Below, piece by piece: positions 53,569-61,912 of a stretch of DNA of 64,000 nucleotides. The notes below the pieces were generated by a model. That model saw only the letters and a list, made by a program, of their open reading frames with translations, made no database searches and was not told the origin of the DNA. Each line of letters starts with the position of its first letter. Positions within the stretch are counted from its first letter, which is position 1. The stretch spans positions 1 to 64,000 of the forward strand of contig CAZIAD010000012.1 of assembly GCA_964537555.1 (NCBI GenBank), in the 5' to 3' direction. This DNA comes from CAYRWR01 sp964537555 (GTDB taxonomy: Bacteria > Spirochaetota > Brevinematia > Brevinematales > CAYRWR01). The translations under genes were made by a program, and so were the position numbers.

Positions 53569-54753
53569 TTATTCTTTTGTAATGATTTTGATCTCTACTC
53601 GTCGGTTTAAGGCCCTGCCCTCAGCAGTGAGATTGGATGCTACCGGCTTATCTGCCCCAAAACCGATATAGGATATGCGATTGGGAGACAGTCCCTTTTG
53701 TATGAAATAATCAGCCACGGCTTTTGCCCGGTTTTCGGACAGGATCTGGTTATAAGGATTTTGCCCCGTATTATCGGTATGGCCCGATACTTCTATATCC
53801 AGATGAGGATACTTACGTAAAAAGTCCACTACTTTATCCAGAGTCTTGAATGAATCTGTTTTGAGATTGGCTTTATTGACATCAAACAGTATGTGGCCCA
53901 GGTTGACGATGATTCCGTCATCGATTGACTTAACACTGGTACCTTCATCACTGCTGATATTATTGGAGATCTGACTGATCATGTCCTGTTTGCTGACCGC
54001 ATTTATATCGCTCACTTCCTCCACTATTGCCTGGGATTCTCCTTTATAGGCCACAGTCTCTCCATTTAACAGGGTCACCATAAAGGAAAAAGTGTCCTTG
54101 TAGGAATGCGGGCCTCCGGTAGCCACATCCCAATAGTAGTCATTATAGGAAAAGCCGGTAATAGAGCGTAGTTCATTGTTGATCTTGGGATAATGCATGA
54201 CATGATAATCGATGAGGATATGTCCCAGGACTTTTCCATCGTTTGTGACGATCCCCAGAAATTTATAATTTACATCTATATTAAATTTAAACTTATTTCT
54301 TTCATCGATGATCCCTTCGTGGATCTCCTCCCCTATTCCTTTCCAGATATCACCGGGTTGTACATCATTGGTAGGAAAGACTGGAATATTCCGGGTGGTG
54401 GGCATCATATAGGCATCACTGATCTTCATATTACCATAGATGTCCCGCATAAATTCGGTGTTATAGATATTGTGCAGTTTAAAGGATTCATGATAATTGA
54501 GGTTTTTGGTGTAATAGTAATATTTTCCGCTGTATTTTGCCCAGTTCCCCACATTGGTGATGACTTCCAGGGTAGCTTTATTCATTGCTTCCCGGCTGGA
54601 ATGGAACTGGCCATTGAGATATATATCCTGGCGTATGATATTTTTAATACGGTACTTTCGGCCCTGGTTATTTTGAAAATGAATTTTCAGGGCATGAGAC
54701 TGTATAGGCAGGGCACATAACAATATGATAAATATATAGTGAATTCTTTTCAT
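53569..54753 (-). CDS. OmpA-family protein
   Basis: The 394-residue protein has a signal peptide ending near QSHA and a 240-residue N-terminal part without a known fold. It ends in an OmpA-like peptidoglycan-binding domain from about residue 285: 'LGHILFDVNKANLKTDS', 'IEVSGHTDNTGQNPYNQILS', 'NRAKAVADYFIQKG', 'YIGFGADKPVASNLTAEGRALNRRVEI' (in parts). The Asp and Arg that hold diaminopimelate or its equivalent are present (HTDN..., NRR). It should link the outer membrane or a surface complex to the wall. It lies 49 bases ahead of the flagellar gene, so a link to the motor or periplasmic filament is possible but unproven. Confidence 0.87.
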   Translation of the reverse strand: MKRIHYIFIILLCALPIQSHALKIHFQNNQGRKYRIKNIIRQDIYLNGQFHSSREAMNKATLEVITNVGNWAKYSGKYYYYTKNLNYHESFKLHNIYNTEFMRDIYGNMKISDAYMMPTTRNIPVFPTNDVQPGDIWKGIGEEIHEGIIDERNKFKFNIDVNYKFLGIVTNDGKVLGHILIDYHVMHYPKINNELRSITGFSYNDYYWDVATGGPHSYKDTFSFMVTLLNGETVAYKGESQAIVEEVSDINAVSKQDMISQISNNISSDEGTSVKSIDDGIIVNLGHILFDVNKANLKTDSFKTLDKVVDFLRKYPHLDIEVSGHTDNTGQNPYNQILSENRAKAVADYFIQKGLSPNRISYIGFGADKPVASNLTAEGRALNRRVEIKIITKE

Positions 54754-54826
54754 GATTCCTCCGTGATTCAGGTATCTTTCCTGTTTCTAATCATCGGAAG
54801 ATTTTCAGATCTTTAAAGAGGTACCA

Positions 54827-55288
54827 TCAATTATAGTTTTTCATTTCCCGGTCCATATCTCTGCGGATATCTTTTTCTTTAAGGGCGTCCCTTTTATCAT
54901 GGGCTTTTTTTCCTTTTACCAGGGCTATCTGAAGTTTAGCATATTTACCCTTTATATAAAGAGCTAAGGGTACCAGGGCAAAGCCTTTTTCTTTCAGTTT
55001 GGCATCGATCTTCAGGATCTCTTTTTTATGCAGTAAAAGCCGTCTGATGCGGGTAGGTTCATGGTTATAGATGTTTCCATGCCCGTAAGGGCTGATGTGG
55101 ATATTATGGGCAGTCACTATGGTGCCTCTGATCTGGCAAAAGCTGTCTTTGAGATTGATCAAATGAGCCCGGATGGATTTGATCTCCGTACCTCGCAGTT
55201 CAATACCCGCTTCATATTTTTCAATAACCTCATATTCATGGAAAGCTTTTTTGTTCTGGGCGATAGCTTGGAATTCTTTTTCTTTCAT
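54827..55288 (-). CDS. smpB: SsrA-binding protein SmpB
   Basis: SmpB carries tmRNA to stalled ribosomes in trans-translation. The 153-residue protein has the standard blocks 'AQNKKAFHEYEVIEKYEAGIEL' (in parts), 'GTEIKSIRAHLINLKDSF', 'YGHGNIYNHEPTRIRRLLLHKKEI' (in parts), 'LVPLALYIKGKYAKLQIALVKGKK' (in parts) and the basic tail 'HDKRDALKEKDIRRDMDREMK' (in parts). It lies 9 bases after the DUF3467 gene. The matching tmRNA gene is not in the window. Confidence 0.96.
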   Translation of the reverse strand: MKEKEFQAIAQNKKAFHEYEVIEKYEAGIELRGTEIKSIRAHLINLKDSFCQIRGTIVTAHNIHISPYGHGNIYNHEPTRIRRLLLHKKEILKIDAKLKEKGFALVPLALYIKGKYAKLQIALVKGKKAHDKRDALKEKDIRRDMDREMKNYN

Positions 55289-55297
55289 ATCAGTCTC

Positions 55298-55600
55298 TTA
55301 CTGGACGATCTCCGCATTGTGCATGGGATTCTGATGATCCTGTACCGGGATCTCTCCGAATTTCTGCTCAAAGTTGGCAATATTGGTCTGCAAAGCTCCC
55401 AAAAACATCTTGGCATTCATAGGAGTCATCACTATGCGGGACACTACCCGGGCTCCATCTCTACCCGGCAGTATACGGGCAAAATCCATGACCAGTTCCT
55501 GGGGTGAATGTGACACTATTACAAAATTGGAATAATTGGTAAAATTTTCGTCATTAGGTAATTCTACTTTTACAGAATTGGGATTATTTTTATCACTCAT
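55298..55600 (-). CDS. DUF3467 family protein
   Basis: The 100-residue soluble protein has the family core 'YSNFVIVSHSPQELVMDFAR', 'VVSRIVMTPMNAKMFLGALQTNI' (in parts) and 'YEQKFGEI'-like sequence (here FEQKFGEI). DUF3467 proteins are small and widespread, and their role is not known. GGAGG lies 4 bases before the ATG. Its spacing of 9 bases to smpB suggests one transcript. Confidence 0.88.
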   Translation of the reverse strand: MSDKNNPNSVKVELPNDENFTNYSNFVIVSHSPQELVMDFARILPGRDGARVVSRIVMTPMNAKMFLGALQTNIANFEQKFGEIPVQDHQNPMHNAEIVQ

Positions 55601-55689
55601 ACATCCTCCGGTAGTCTGTTACTTAACATCAGCATAATATTTTATAGAGAGGGCACAAATAAAGCAACAATGAGGAAACCATGATCAGA

Positions 55690-56595
55690 TTAAAACTTGA
55701 AGCGGACCCCAAAGTCGAGCTGGGTGGTATTATATCCGGTCTTGTAAGAGTGCAGATTCAGATAGAGGCCAAACTCCTCTCTGAAAAAGATGTCAAGATT
55801 GGGCCCCAGGACCCCGAAGGACAGGCTGGGATGGGTAGGTAAAAGTACCCCTGCCCGGGCATAAACTCCCAGATTAATATCTATACGGTGTAGCCTCAGT
55901 GTGTCTCCCAGAGGGATATTTCCTATCCTCACTCCGATAATGACAGGCATCCCCAATCCCAGGTGCACATAGCCCCAGCCGCTGTTTATCTTGGACAGCT
56001 CCTGGTTTTCATAGGAACTGATATTGAACAAATTGAATACCGGGTCCTTAAAAGAAAGAAAAGAACCATAGAAGAAAATCCCGGATTTGATATATACCGG
56101 ATTATCACCCTCCCGGTCTCCCCACATCCACACTCCGGATGTGGCCTCTATATACAAGGCATTGGTATTTCCCCAGTAGGGTGAAAAATGGATGTCCAGA
56201 TAGGCCTTGCCCAGCCTGAAGCCTATCTTTGGGCCCCACATATTGTCTGCCACTCTCAGATCCTGTAAGGATTGAGCGGCATCCGTATTTGTGGGATTAT
56301 CAAAAAAGATATTAGCAAAGCTGGAACGGGAAAACCCGAGATCTATTTCCAGGCCCTGGGGGTGTTTCATAAATCTCCATATCTGGCCCCTGACCCCTGC
56401 ATTTTCCTGCCAGCCTAAAAAAGAACCGTTAAATTTAGGCCGGAATAATCGTTTAGGCTTATCTGTCTGTTCATACTTATCAGTGTTGTCGGTGTCATCA
56501 CTGGCTGTCACTTCCACATCATCATATCGGGGCCACACCGGGCTAGATGCGGTAAACAGGAACAGTAAGGTGAATATAAAAGATAGTCCTTTCAT
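55690..56595 (-). CDS. Predicted outer-membrane beta-barrel protein
   Basis: The 301-residue protein has a signal peptide (MKGLSFIFTLLFLFTASSPVWP) and an acidic linker rich in Asp and Thr at residues 25-45. Alternating strands follow to a C-terminal 'LDFGVRFKF' whose final Phe fits BAM-dependent barrels. The ATG at 56595 shares a base with the stop of the gene upstream (TAATG) and is preceded by GGGGAGGAG, so it is coupled. Together with the two genes before it, this forms an overlapping envelope-protein operon. No known family is recognised. Confidence 0.72.
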   Translation of the reverse strand: MKGLSFIFTLLFLFTASSPVWPRYDDVEVTASDDTDNTDKYEQTDKPKRLFRPKFNGSFLGWQENAGVRGQIWRFMKHPQGLEIDLGFSRSSFANIFFDNPTNTDAAQSLQDLRVADNMWGPKIGFRLGKAYLDIHFSPYWGNTNALYIEATSGVWMWGDREGDNPVYIKSGIFFYGSFLSFKDPVFNLFNISSYENQELSKINSGWGYVHLGLGMPVIIGVRIGNIPLGDTLRLHRIDINLGVYARAGVLLPTHPSLSFGVLGPNLDIFFREEFGLYLNLHSYKTGYNTTQLDFGVRFKF

Positions 56596-57971
56596 TACCA
56601 CTCCTCCCCAAAGACATTTCTCAGTAATGAGCCAAAATCATTGTTCATCCCGATTTCCAGATGCAAATACAGCATCCAGGCATCTTCAGTAAAGGGTAAA
56701 AGAGGCATAGTCTCATCCAGGTTATAGCTGGTGCCCAGTACAATACGTCCGGAAAGGGGCGTCACCAGGCCCATTTCTGCCTTAAAGCCCAGCTCCTGCA
56801 CCCCATTTCTTTTATAGGTGACGGCTGCTCCATTGAGATTGAAAGTAAAATCCTGGCCATCTGATTCTGCGATCTTAAAATTAATATCCAGGCCCAGCTT
56901 CAGGTACTCCAGGGCGTCAAAAGGAGCCAGGCTCATCTGGTAATCATATATCAGAGCCGTTTTTTTAGTCAGGGCCAGAGCTCCATTAAAGTCAAAAGTA
57001 TACTTATCGAGGTTTCTGAGGTAATTAAAATAGGTGCTGAGATCCAGGTTTTCCCAGAAGTCCAGTATGAAGCCCAGGCCCAGCAGATCCAGGGCATATT
57101 CTGTATCGAAGTTGATTAAGGTCCTGATCTGGAAAAAATCAAGGAAATTATTATATAAAAACATCTGCACCCGGGTATAATACAGCAGATTATCCACACT
57201 GGTGGAAGGGCTGTCACTCTGGCTGGTCACAAAATAGCGGGGAATAAGATTGGCATTGGAGTATTCCGGATCTGATGCCAGAAAAGATGTCAGGCCCTCT
57301 ACCGGAGGCAGATGTACAAACTGGAAGCCGGCAAAAAAGTAATTGGATTCCAGGAGCCGAAAAGACATCCCTGCATAAGATCTGCCTATCAGTGATTTTC
57401 CTTTTTTAAAGTAATATCCGCCACTGATCTCTTCAAACTCAAACATCAATACATCTGAGGTAAACAGGACATTGATACGGAACAGAGAAGAAAATGAGAC
57501 TTCTTCCTGGCTCATCTGGCCGGCAGCTTCCCAGCTGTATTTTAAGGCCTGCACCGGCAGCTTGGTGAGGCCCAGCCATGTTCCGGATAGCAAAGCCATG
57601 ACCAGGTCTGCGGTAAACATGGGTACTTCCCACATGGCAGTGGTAAAGAGTGGCCCCCAGAACATCCCCTGAAAAGTGATATGTTCTACTGATGTTGAGG
57701 ACAGTCTCCCACCCGGGCTAATGGGGTCTTCCATTCTCATATAGGTAGGGGTCAGACGGGTGGTATAATCAAAACGAAAAGCCAAAAGATCGGTCTGTAA
57801 AGTCTCTTCAAAAAGATCCAGAGATTTTCGGGGGTCTTTGAGCCATTGTTCCAGATGGGAAAACAAAATAGGGTTCTTGGGACTGGATCCCAATACCGGA
57901 GCGGAGAAAACCTGGCCTGTAAGCATAAACAGGCACAGAAATAAATAAAAAGTGATCTTACCAGTCGACAT
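56595..57971 (-). CDS. Predicted outer-membrane beta-barrel protein
   Basis: The 458-residue protein has a signal peptide ending near VFSA. A short helical segment ('ILFSHLEQWLKDPRKSLDLFEETLQTDLLAF' region) follows. From about residue 170 there is a long run of amphipathic strands with girdles of Tyr, Phe and Trp ('YYFKKGKSLIGRSYAGMSF', 'FFAGFQFVHLP', 'LNFDTEYALDLLGLGF'-like). A hydrophobic stretch near 115-145 may be a membrane helix or hairpin. GGAGGAG precedes the ATG by 9 bases. It overlaps the gene ahead by 14 bases. Function unknown. Confidence 0.72.
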   Translation of the reverse strand: MSTGKITFYLFLCLFMLTGQVFSAPVLGSSPKNPILFSHLEQWLKDPRKSLDLFEETLQTDLLAFRFDYTTRLTPTYMRMEDPISPGGRLSSTSVEHITFQGMFWGPLFTTAMWEVPMFTADLVMALLSGTWLGLTKLPVQALKYSWEAAGQMSQEEVSFSSLFRINVLFTSDVLMFEFEEISGGYYFKKGKSLIGRSYAGMSFRLLESNYFFAGFQFVHLPPVEGLTSFLASDPEYSNANLIPRYFVTSQSDSPSTSVDNLLYYTRVQMFLYNNFLDFFQIRTLINFDTEYALDLLGLGFILDFWENLDLSTYFNYLRNLDKYTFDFNGALALTKKTALIYDYQMSLAPFDALEYLKLGLDINFKIAESDGQDFTFNLNGAAVTYKRNGVQELGFKAEMGLVTPLSGRIVLGTSYNLDETMPLLPFTEDAWMLYLHLEIGMNNDFGSLLRNVFGEEW

Positions 57972-58413
57972 CTAAAATCACTCCTCCGAACAATGTGTCT
58001 TCCGTAATACGAATATAAAGCTGATTATTCCAGTCATAAGTGAAGGGACTGAAGTTGCTTAACACAGTGTAATCAATACCGTTATTGGAAAATGAGGTCT
58101 CCAGGATGATTGACTCTCTATCCGGATAGGCTACCCGCACTGATACGGCCCCTTCCTGTCGGAACAATAAATAAAACTGGGAAATAGTCCTGCCTTCCAG
58201 GGACTGAGCGGTTACAGTATTGGTAGCAAGATAATAAACATATTCATACATAAGATACTGGGTAGCGGAACCATCCCACACTCCAATATTTCTTATATAA
58301 TTATTGTCGTCATCGCTATCAAAAGCACCCGTTTGATTACCATTCCATGTACACGAAAAAGCCACACATACGCAGAGAAAAAAAACAGACCACACCCCAA
58401 AACTTCTCTTCAT
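57958..58413 (-). CDS. Small lipoprotein, probably made from a leaderless mRNA
   Basis: The 151-residue protein has a hydrophobic signal with lipobox VAFSC, followed by Asp/Asn-rich then beta-rich sequence without a recognised domain. The ATG at 58413 has no Shine-Dalgarno site. The -10 box of a strong promoter (TTGACA-17-TAAAAT, minus strand) ends only 5 bases before it, so transcription should start at or next to the A of ATG. The TTG at 58419 would lie in the -10 box. It overlaps the barrel gene downstream by 14 bases and is the first gene of that three-gene envelope operon. Confidence 0.72.
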   Translation of the reverse strand: MKRSFGVWSVFFLCVCVAFSCTWNGNQTGAFDSDDDNNYIRNIGVWDGSATQYLMYEYVYYLATNTVTAQSLEGRTISQFYLLFRQEGAVSVRVAYPDRESIILETSFSNNGIDYTVLSNFSPFTYDWNNQLYIRITEDTLFGGVILDVDW

Positions 58414-58418
58414 GACCA

Positions 58419-58447
58419 ATTTTAGCTTTGAGATTATGATTTGTCAA
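58419..58447 (-). promoter_or_regulatory. Promoter of the three-gene envelope operon
   Basis: On the minus strand a perfect TTGACA (58442-58447) and TAAAAT (58419-58424) are 17 bases apart. The -10 box is 5 bases from the ATG at 58413. Confidence 0.75.
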
Positions 58448-58463
58448 TTGTAATGACAGTAAT

Positions 58464-58491
58464 TTGACACCCCGTTGGATTAGGATAAAAT
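58464..58491 (+). promoter_or_regulatory. Promoter of the cysteine desulfurase-like gene
   Basis: A perfect TTGACA (58464-58469) and TAAAAT (58486-58491) are 16 bases apart. Transcription would start near 58498, at the GAGGAG that precedes the ATG at 58509. It lies back to back with the minus-strand promoter at 58419-58447. Confidence 0.7.
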
Positions 58492-58508
58492 ATCCCTGAG
58501 GAGTAATT

Positions 58509-59648
58509 ATGATTTATCTGGACAATGCATCCACCAGTTTTCCCAAGGCTCCCGCTTTGCAGGACGCTTTTTCACTGTATTTAGACAGACATGCCGGAAA
58601 CCCGGGCCGGGGGGGGCATAGATTGGCCAGCTCGACAGACGCTGCCCTGGAAGCGGTCCGGGAGCAGCTCAAAGAGTTTTTCGGGGCAGTCTCTGCCAGG
58701 CACTGTATTTTTACCGCAAATGCCACTGATTCCATACATATCGCTCTTCATGGCATCCTTTCACAGGGAGACCGGGTGGCATTTTCTCCTCTGATCCACA
58801 ATGCCTTATTCAGGCCTCTACACCTGCTGTCACAGCAAGAGACCATCAGCCTCATTACTCTGGAGATCCAGGATTTTAAAGTAAAAGCATCATATTTAAA
58901 GCAGATACTGGAAAAAGGGGTGGACCTGATTGCAGTGAATCATATGTCCAATGTGACGGGGCATATTGAGGCTCTGGGCGCTATAGGTGAGATCATCAGA
59001 GCCTATCCCCGGACCCTGTTCCTGGTAGATGCTGCCCAGAGCGCGGGCCACACCGAGATCGACATGCAGGCTATGCACATAGATATGCTGGCTCTGAGCG
59101 GCCATAAAGGACTGCTGGGTCCAGCTGGTTCAGGTGCTCTGATCCTTTCACCCAAAGCCGCAGCCAGGATCAGGGCTCATCGGGTAGGCGGGAGCGGCAT
59201 AGACTCGCAAAACCCTTTGCAACCAGAGGAACTACCCTGGAGACTGGAAGCAGGCACTCCCAATATACCCTCCATTCTGGGCCTGGGCCATGCCCTGAAG
59301 TTTGTCAGTGAAACCGGTATCGGTTTGATCCATGAAAAAGAAGGGGAATTAGCGGCTTTGCTTTACGATCTACTGCAGGATATTCCTGATATACGTCTCT
59401 ATACAGATAGCGAAAATCCCTTTATCATCTCTTTTGACCATCCTGCCTATACACCCAGTCAATGGAGTGCCCTCCTGGATCAGGAATTTGAAATAGCCTG
59501 CCGAAGCGGACTGCATTGCTCACCCCTGATTCACAGGCATCTGGATACTTACCCCACGGGCCTGGTGCGATTAAGCCCGGGTTACTTCAATACCCGGCAG
59601 GATATGATTAACACCGCAGGAGCCATACGTAAGCTTGTGGCTATGTGA
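58509..59648 (+). CDS. Cysteine desulfurase family protein (class V aminotransferase)
   Basis: The enzyme should take sulfur from cysteine with PLP and hold it as a persulfide. The 379-residue protein has 'YLDNASTSFPKAPAL', 'NPGRGGHRLA', 'FTANATDSIHIALHG', 'VNHMSNVTG', 'FLVDAAQSAGH' and the PLP lysine Lys200 in SGHKGLLGP. The cysteine loop is 'CRSGLHCSPLIHRHLDTYPTG' (in parts), with Cys337 as the likely nucleophile. This RSGLHC pattern is that of the SufS/CsdA side of the family. No suf or isc genes adjoin, so the acceptor is unknown. GAGGAG precedes the ATG by 5 bases. Confidence 0.9.
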   Translation: MIYLDNASTSFPKAPALQDAFSLYLDRHAGNPGRGGHRLASSTDAALEAVREQLKEFFGAVSARHCIFTANATDSIHIALHGILSQGDRVAFSPLIHNALFRPLHLLSQQETISLITLEIQDFKVKASYLKQILEKGVDLIAVNHMSNVTGHIEALGAIGEIIRAYPRTLFLVDAAQSAGHTEIDMQAMHIDMLALSGHKGLLGPAGSGALILSPKAAARIRAHRVGGSGIDSQNPLQPEELPWRLEAGTPNIPSILGLGHALKFVSETGIGLIHEKEGELAALLYDLLQDIPDIRLYTDSENPFIISFDHPAYTPSQWSALLDQEFEIACRSGLHCSPLIHRHLDTYPTGLVRLSPGYFNTRQDMINTAGAIRKLVAM

Positions 59649-59660
59649 TAATAATCTCTA

Positions 59661-60245
59661 TTAATACCATTGTTTTACAGAATCTATAAGTACCCTATCC
59701 GCTGCGGGATCCCCACCCAGTTTGAAAAACTCTTCCAGAGCTTTTTCATAGTCCCACTTTAAGTAAGTCATGCGGTAAGCCATAGCCATGACTCCGGCCC
59801 GATGCTCTCCCCCGTGGCAATGAATATATAAAGGGAAATATTCCGCTTGCAGATTTTCAGTAAACAAAGCGGCATTGTTTTTATCCAGCCCGCTGTCCTT
59901 ATCCAGGTCCAGTTCTACCAGCCTGATGCCCATACTTTCTGCCGCCCGTTTTTCCTCTTCAGTGACTGAAATGGAGACTATGGTCCTTATACCCCATTGT
60001 CTCAGGGCATTGGTCACCTCCAGGGAGTCTATGAAACCACCCCGGTAGACATTATCATCATATTTCACGACATAGTTATGAATACCTGGAATGGCCCCCA
60101 GGACCCTGAACTCCCCTCTGGCCCGGGGTATTTTGATATGGTACTTGTCTGCCTTAACAGAAGCCTCAGTGACAGCATCATTTTCTTTACAATTAGTACT
60201 TAACATCAGGAGCAGTATACTGATAATGGACAGGGTTGGTTTCAC
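59661..60245 (-). CDS. Exported tyrosine/dual-specificity phosphatase-like protein
   Basis: The 194-residue protein has an N-terminal signal with a possible relaxed lipobox (STNC, Cys19). A small phosphatase domain follows. The P-loop is H142-C143-HGGEH-R149 (HCX5R), with Cys143 as nucleophile. The earlier 'NVYRGGFIDSLEV', 'GIRTIVSI' and the later helix fit the cysteine phosphatase fold of atypical DSP/Siw14-like proteins. It would act outside the cytoplasm, so substrates may be inositol phosphates, lipids or foreign phosphoproteins. The GTG start at 60245 follows AAGGA by 7 bases. It converges with the cysteine desulfurase gene, 12 bases apart. Confidence 0.8.
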   Translation of the reverse strand: MKPTLSIISILLLMLSTNCKENDAVTEASVKADKYHIKIPRARGEFRVLGAIPGIHNYVVKYDDNVYRGGFIDSLEVTNALRQWGIRTIVSISVTEEEKRAAESMGIRLVELDLDKDSGLDKNNAALFTENLQAEYFPLYIHCHGGEHRAGVMAMAYRMTYLKWDYEKALEEFFKLGGDPAADRVLIDSVKQWY

Positions 60246-60309
60246 CGTATCATCCTTTTTTTTCCTATTATAACTGCTCTTATACCGATTGTCATGTACA
60301 TGTATTACA

Positions 60310-60909
60310 TCATTTATAGAGACTGATGTCTGCCACTTCGATTTCTGCCAGAAAATTTTTCTTATAGGCCACTACAGCCAGGCTCTTCAGTTTTTTAGTA
60401 TTTAAGCCCGGCATCATGCCGAAATCTCCTTTGGAGAATTCTGACCAGGGAATACGGATCTGCTGCCACTCTTCACTCAAAGGGATAGGAGCCATATAAA
60501 ACTTCCAGGGAAATCGGGTCTGACTGGTCCTGAGAAAAAGATAATAGGAATCCCCCTTCCCCCTCACTGTCAATTGTATTCCCTGGTATTCACTGACATC
60601 CCAGGGACTACTATTGGGATTTAACCGAAGACGGGCCTGTATGAAGCCCCCATTATTATCCAGAGAGACCTTACCGGTCATTTTTAAAAATGAGACACCT
60701 GCCTCGCGACGCACGGAGATCTCCATATCGGATCTGCCTCCCATCACCCTGTCGGTAAAACCCTCCCAGGAGGTAGCTCTGCGGGAGATATCACTGCTAA
60801 AGTCATCTAAAAGAAAAATGTTTTCCATTTTAGCTCCTGTATCCGGAGTACTCTGAGAGAATGCTGTGGTAAGAGAAAGGGATAAAATGACAATCATTAA
60901 TCTCAGCAT
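60310..60909 (-). CDS. CIA30-domain exported protein
   Basis: The 199-residue protein has a signal peptide (MLRLMIVILSLSLTTAFSQ) and a complete CIA30/NDUFAF1-like beta-sandwich: 'LLDDFSS', 'WEGFTDRVMGGRSDMEISVR', 'VSLDNNGGFIQARLRL', 'GIQLTVRGKGDSYYLFLRTS', 'FYMAPIPLSEEWQQIRIPWSEF' (in parts). In mitochondria the domain helps assemble complex I. In bacteria it is a carbohydrate-binding-like module of unsettled role, and no complex I genes lie nearby. The ATG at 60909 follows GAGGAGG by 6 bases. Confidence 0.85.
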   Translation of the reverse strand: MLRLMIVILSLSLTTAFSQSTPDTGAKMENIFLLDDFSSDISRRATSWEGFTDRVMGGRSDMEISVRREAGVSFLKMTGKVSLDNNGGFIQARLRLNPNSSPWDVSEYQGIQLTVRGKGDSYYLFLRTSQTRFPWKFYMAPIPLSEEWQQIRIPWSEFSKGDFGMMPGLNTKKLKSLAVVAYKKNFLAEIEVADISLYK

Positions 60910-60936
60910 ATTTTTCCTCCTCAAGTGTATAAATGA

Positions 60937-60965
60937 AATATACTCTCCCTGAGGCCAGTAGTCAA
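60937..60965 (-). promoter_or_regulatory. Promoter of the CIA30 gene
   Basis: On the minus strand TTGACT (60960-60965) and TATATT (60937-60942) are 17 bases apart, 27 bases before the ATG at 60909. Confidence 0.6.
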
Positions 60966-60972
60966 TGAATAT

Positions 60973-61794
60973 TTATTCCGGATGAATAGCGGTGATGGTA
61001 GCAGCATGAAATTTAGCTTCATTCGCCAGAAACAGGATTCCCTCGGGCGAGAAACAGATCCCTTCAGCCTGAGGGAATCTGAGTGGGTCGAGTTCATACA
61101 CCCGGACTAATTTTCCTTTTGGGGATATCACCAGTATTTTGAAATGACCGGCCGATACCAGGTATATCTCTCTGGTCTTAGGGTGTACCGCCATTCCGGA
61201 TATTTTAAAGTCCCCTTTCTCAATCCCGGGAATCATAGGGGCATATTCTGATTTCTTCAGGGTAAAGAGATGACTGATCTGCATCTTCTTTTTTTTGATC
61301 TGAAGTTCATACAGGACAATGCTCTTATCTTTTTTATTTTTCACCTTTCCTTTGGGGCAGAGCAGCATATTTCCCGAGACCGGGTCTGCACATAGTGCTT
61401 CAAATTCCCGGGCTTTGATACGGCCTTTTATTTTATCGACATCCCATTTTTTTTGTTTCTGTTTTACCCGATACAACGTGCCATTGCTTTTCAGGATATA
61501 ATAAACGTCCTCCAGGCGGGCCAGGTCTTCATAATCCCCTCTCTTCCCGAAATCAATGGCTGTAACGATTTTTGAAGTGTCAAGATCATAGTGAAATATT
61601 ATCCCGTTTTCATCCTGAATGCAGGCCAGCTGACGGTTGGACAGATAGATAATGCCCGAGACTTCAGCCAGTATATCAGGAAGATACCAGACTTTTCCGG
61701 CTTTACTAAAGTCATAGTGCTGGGCAAAAGCTGCCTGGAAACCGCCCTGTAATACCATGATCATAAGTAAAATCTTAAAATAACTCTTGTTCAT
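60973..61794 (-). CDS. SdiA-regulated-like exported beta-propeller protein
   Basis: The 273-residue protein has a signal peptide (to about FAQ) and a propeller fold of the SdiA-regulated/YjiK type: 'EVSGIIYLSNRQLACIQDENG', 'GDYEDLARLEDVYYILKSNGTLY' (in parts), 'FEALCADPVSGNMLLCPKG', 'ISGMAVHPKTREIYLVSAG' and 'PQAEGICFSPEGILFLANE'. These repeats resemble phytase-like propellers, but no catalytic site can be assigned. It should be periplasmic or surface-bound. A minus-strand TATAAT at 61818-61823 lies 24 bases upstream of the ATG. AGGA is very close to the start, so translation may be modest. Confidence 0.8.
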   Translation of the reverse strand: MNKSYFKILLMIMVLQGGFQAAFAQHYDFSKAGKVWYLPDILAEVSGIIYLSNRQLACIQDENGIIFHYDLDTSKIVTAIDFGKRGDYEDLARLEDVYYILKSNGTLYRVKQKQKKWDVDKIKGRIKAREFEALCADPVSGNMLLCPKGKVKNKKDKSIVLYELQIKKKKMQISHLFTLKKSEYAPMIPGIEKGDFKISGMAVHPKTREIYLVSAGHFKILVISPKGKLVRVYELDPLRFPQAEGICFSPEGILFLANEAKFHAATITAIHPE

Positions 61795-61857
61795 AATCCT
61801 GCCTTTTGCTTTTACTTATTATAACATGATATAATATATTTTAAAGGCTTGATTTTC

Positions 61858-61885
61858 TTGACACAAGAAATACTTGTATTAAAGT
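61858..61885 (+). promoter_or_regulatory. Possible promoter of the MEMO1-family gene with an internal dyad
   Basis: A perfect TTGACA (61858-61863) is followed after 16 bases by TAAAGT (61880-61885). Between them ACAAG-AAATA-CTTGT (61863-61877) forms a small dyad. The divergent SdiA-regulated-like gene has TATAAT at 61818-61823 on the other strand. Confidence 0.45.
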
Positions 61886-61912
61886 TTAGATGGGGATATA
61901 CAGGAGGAAAAA

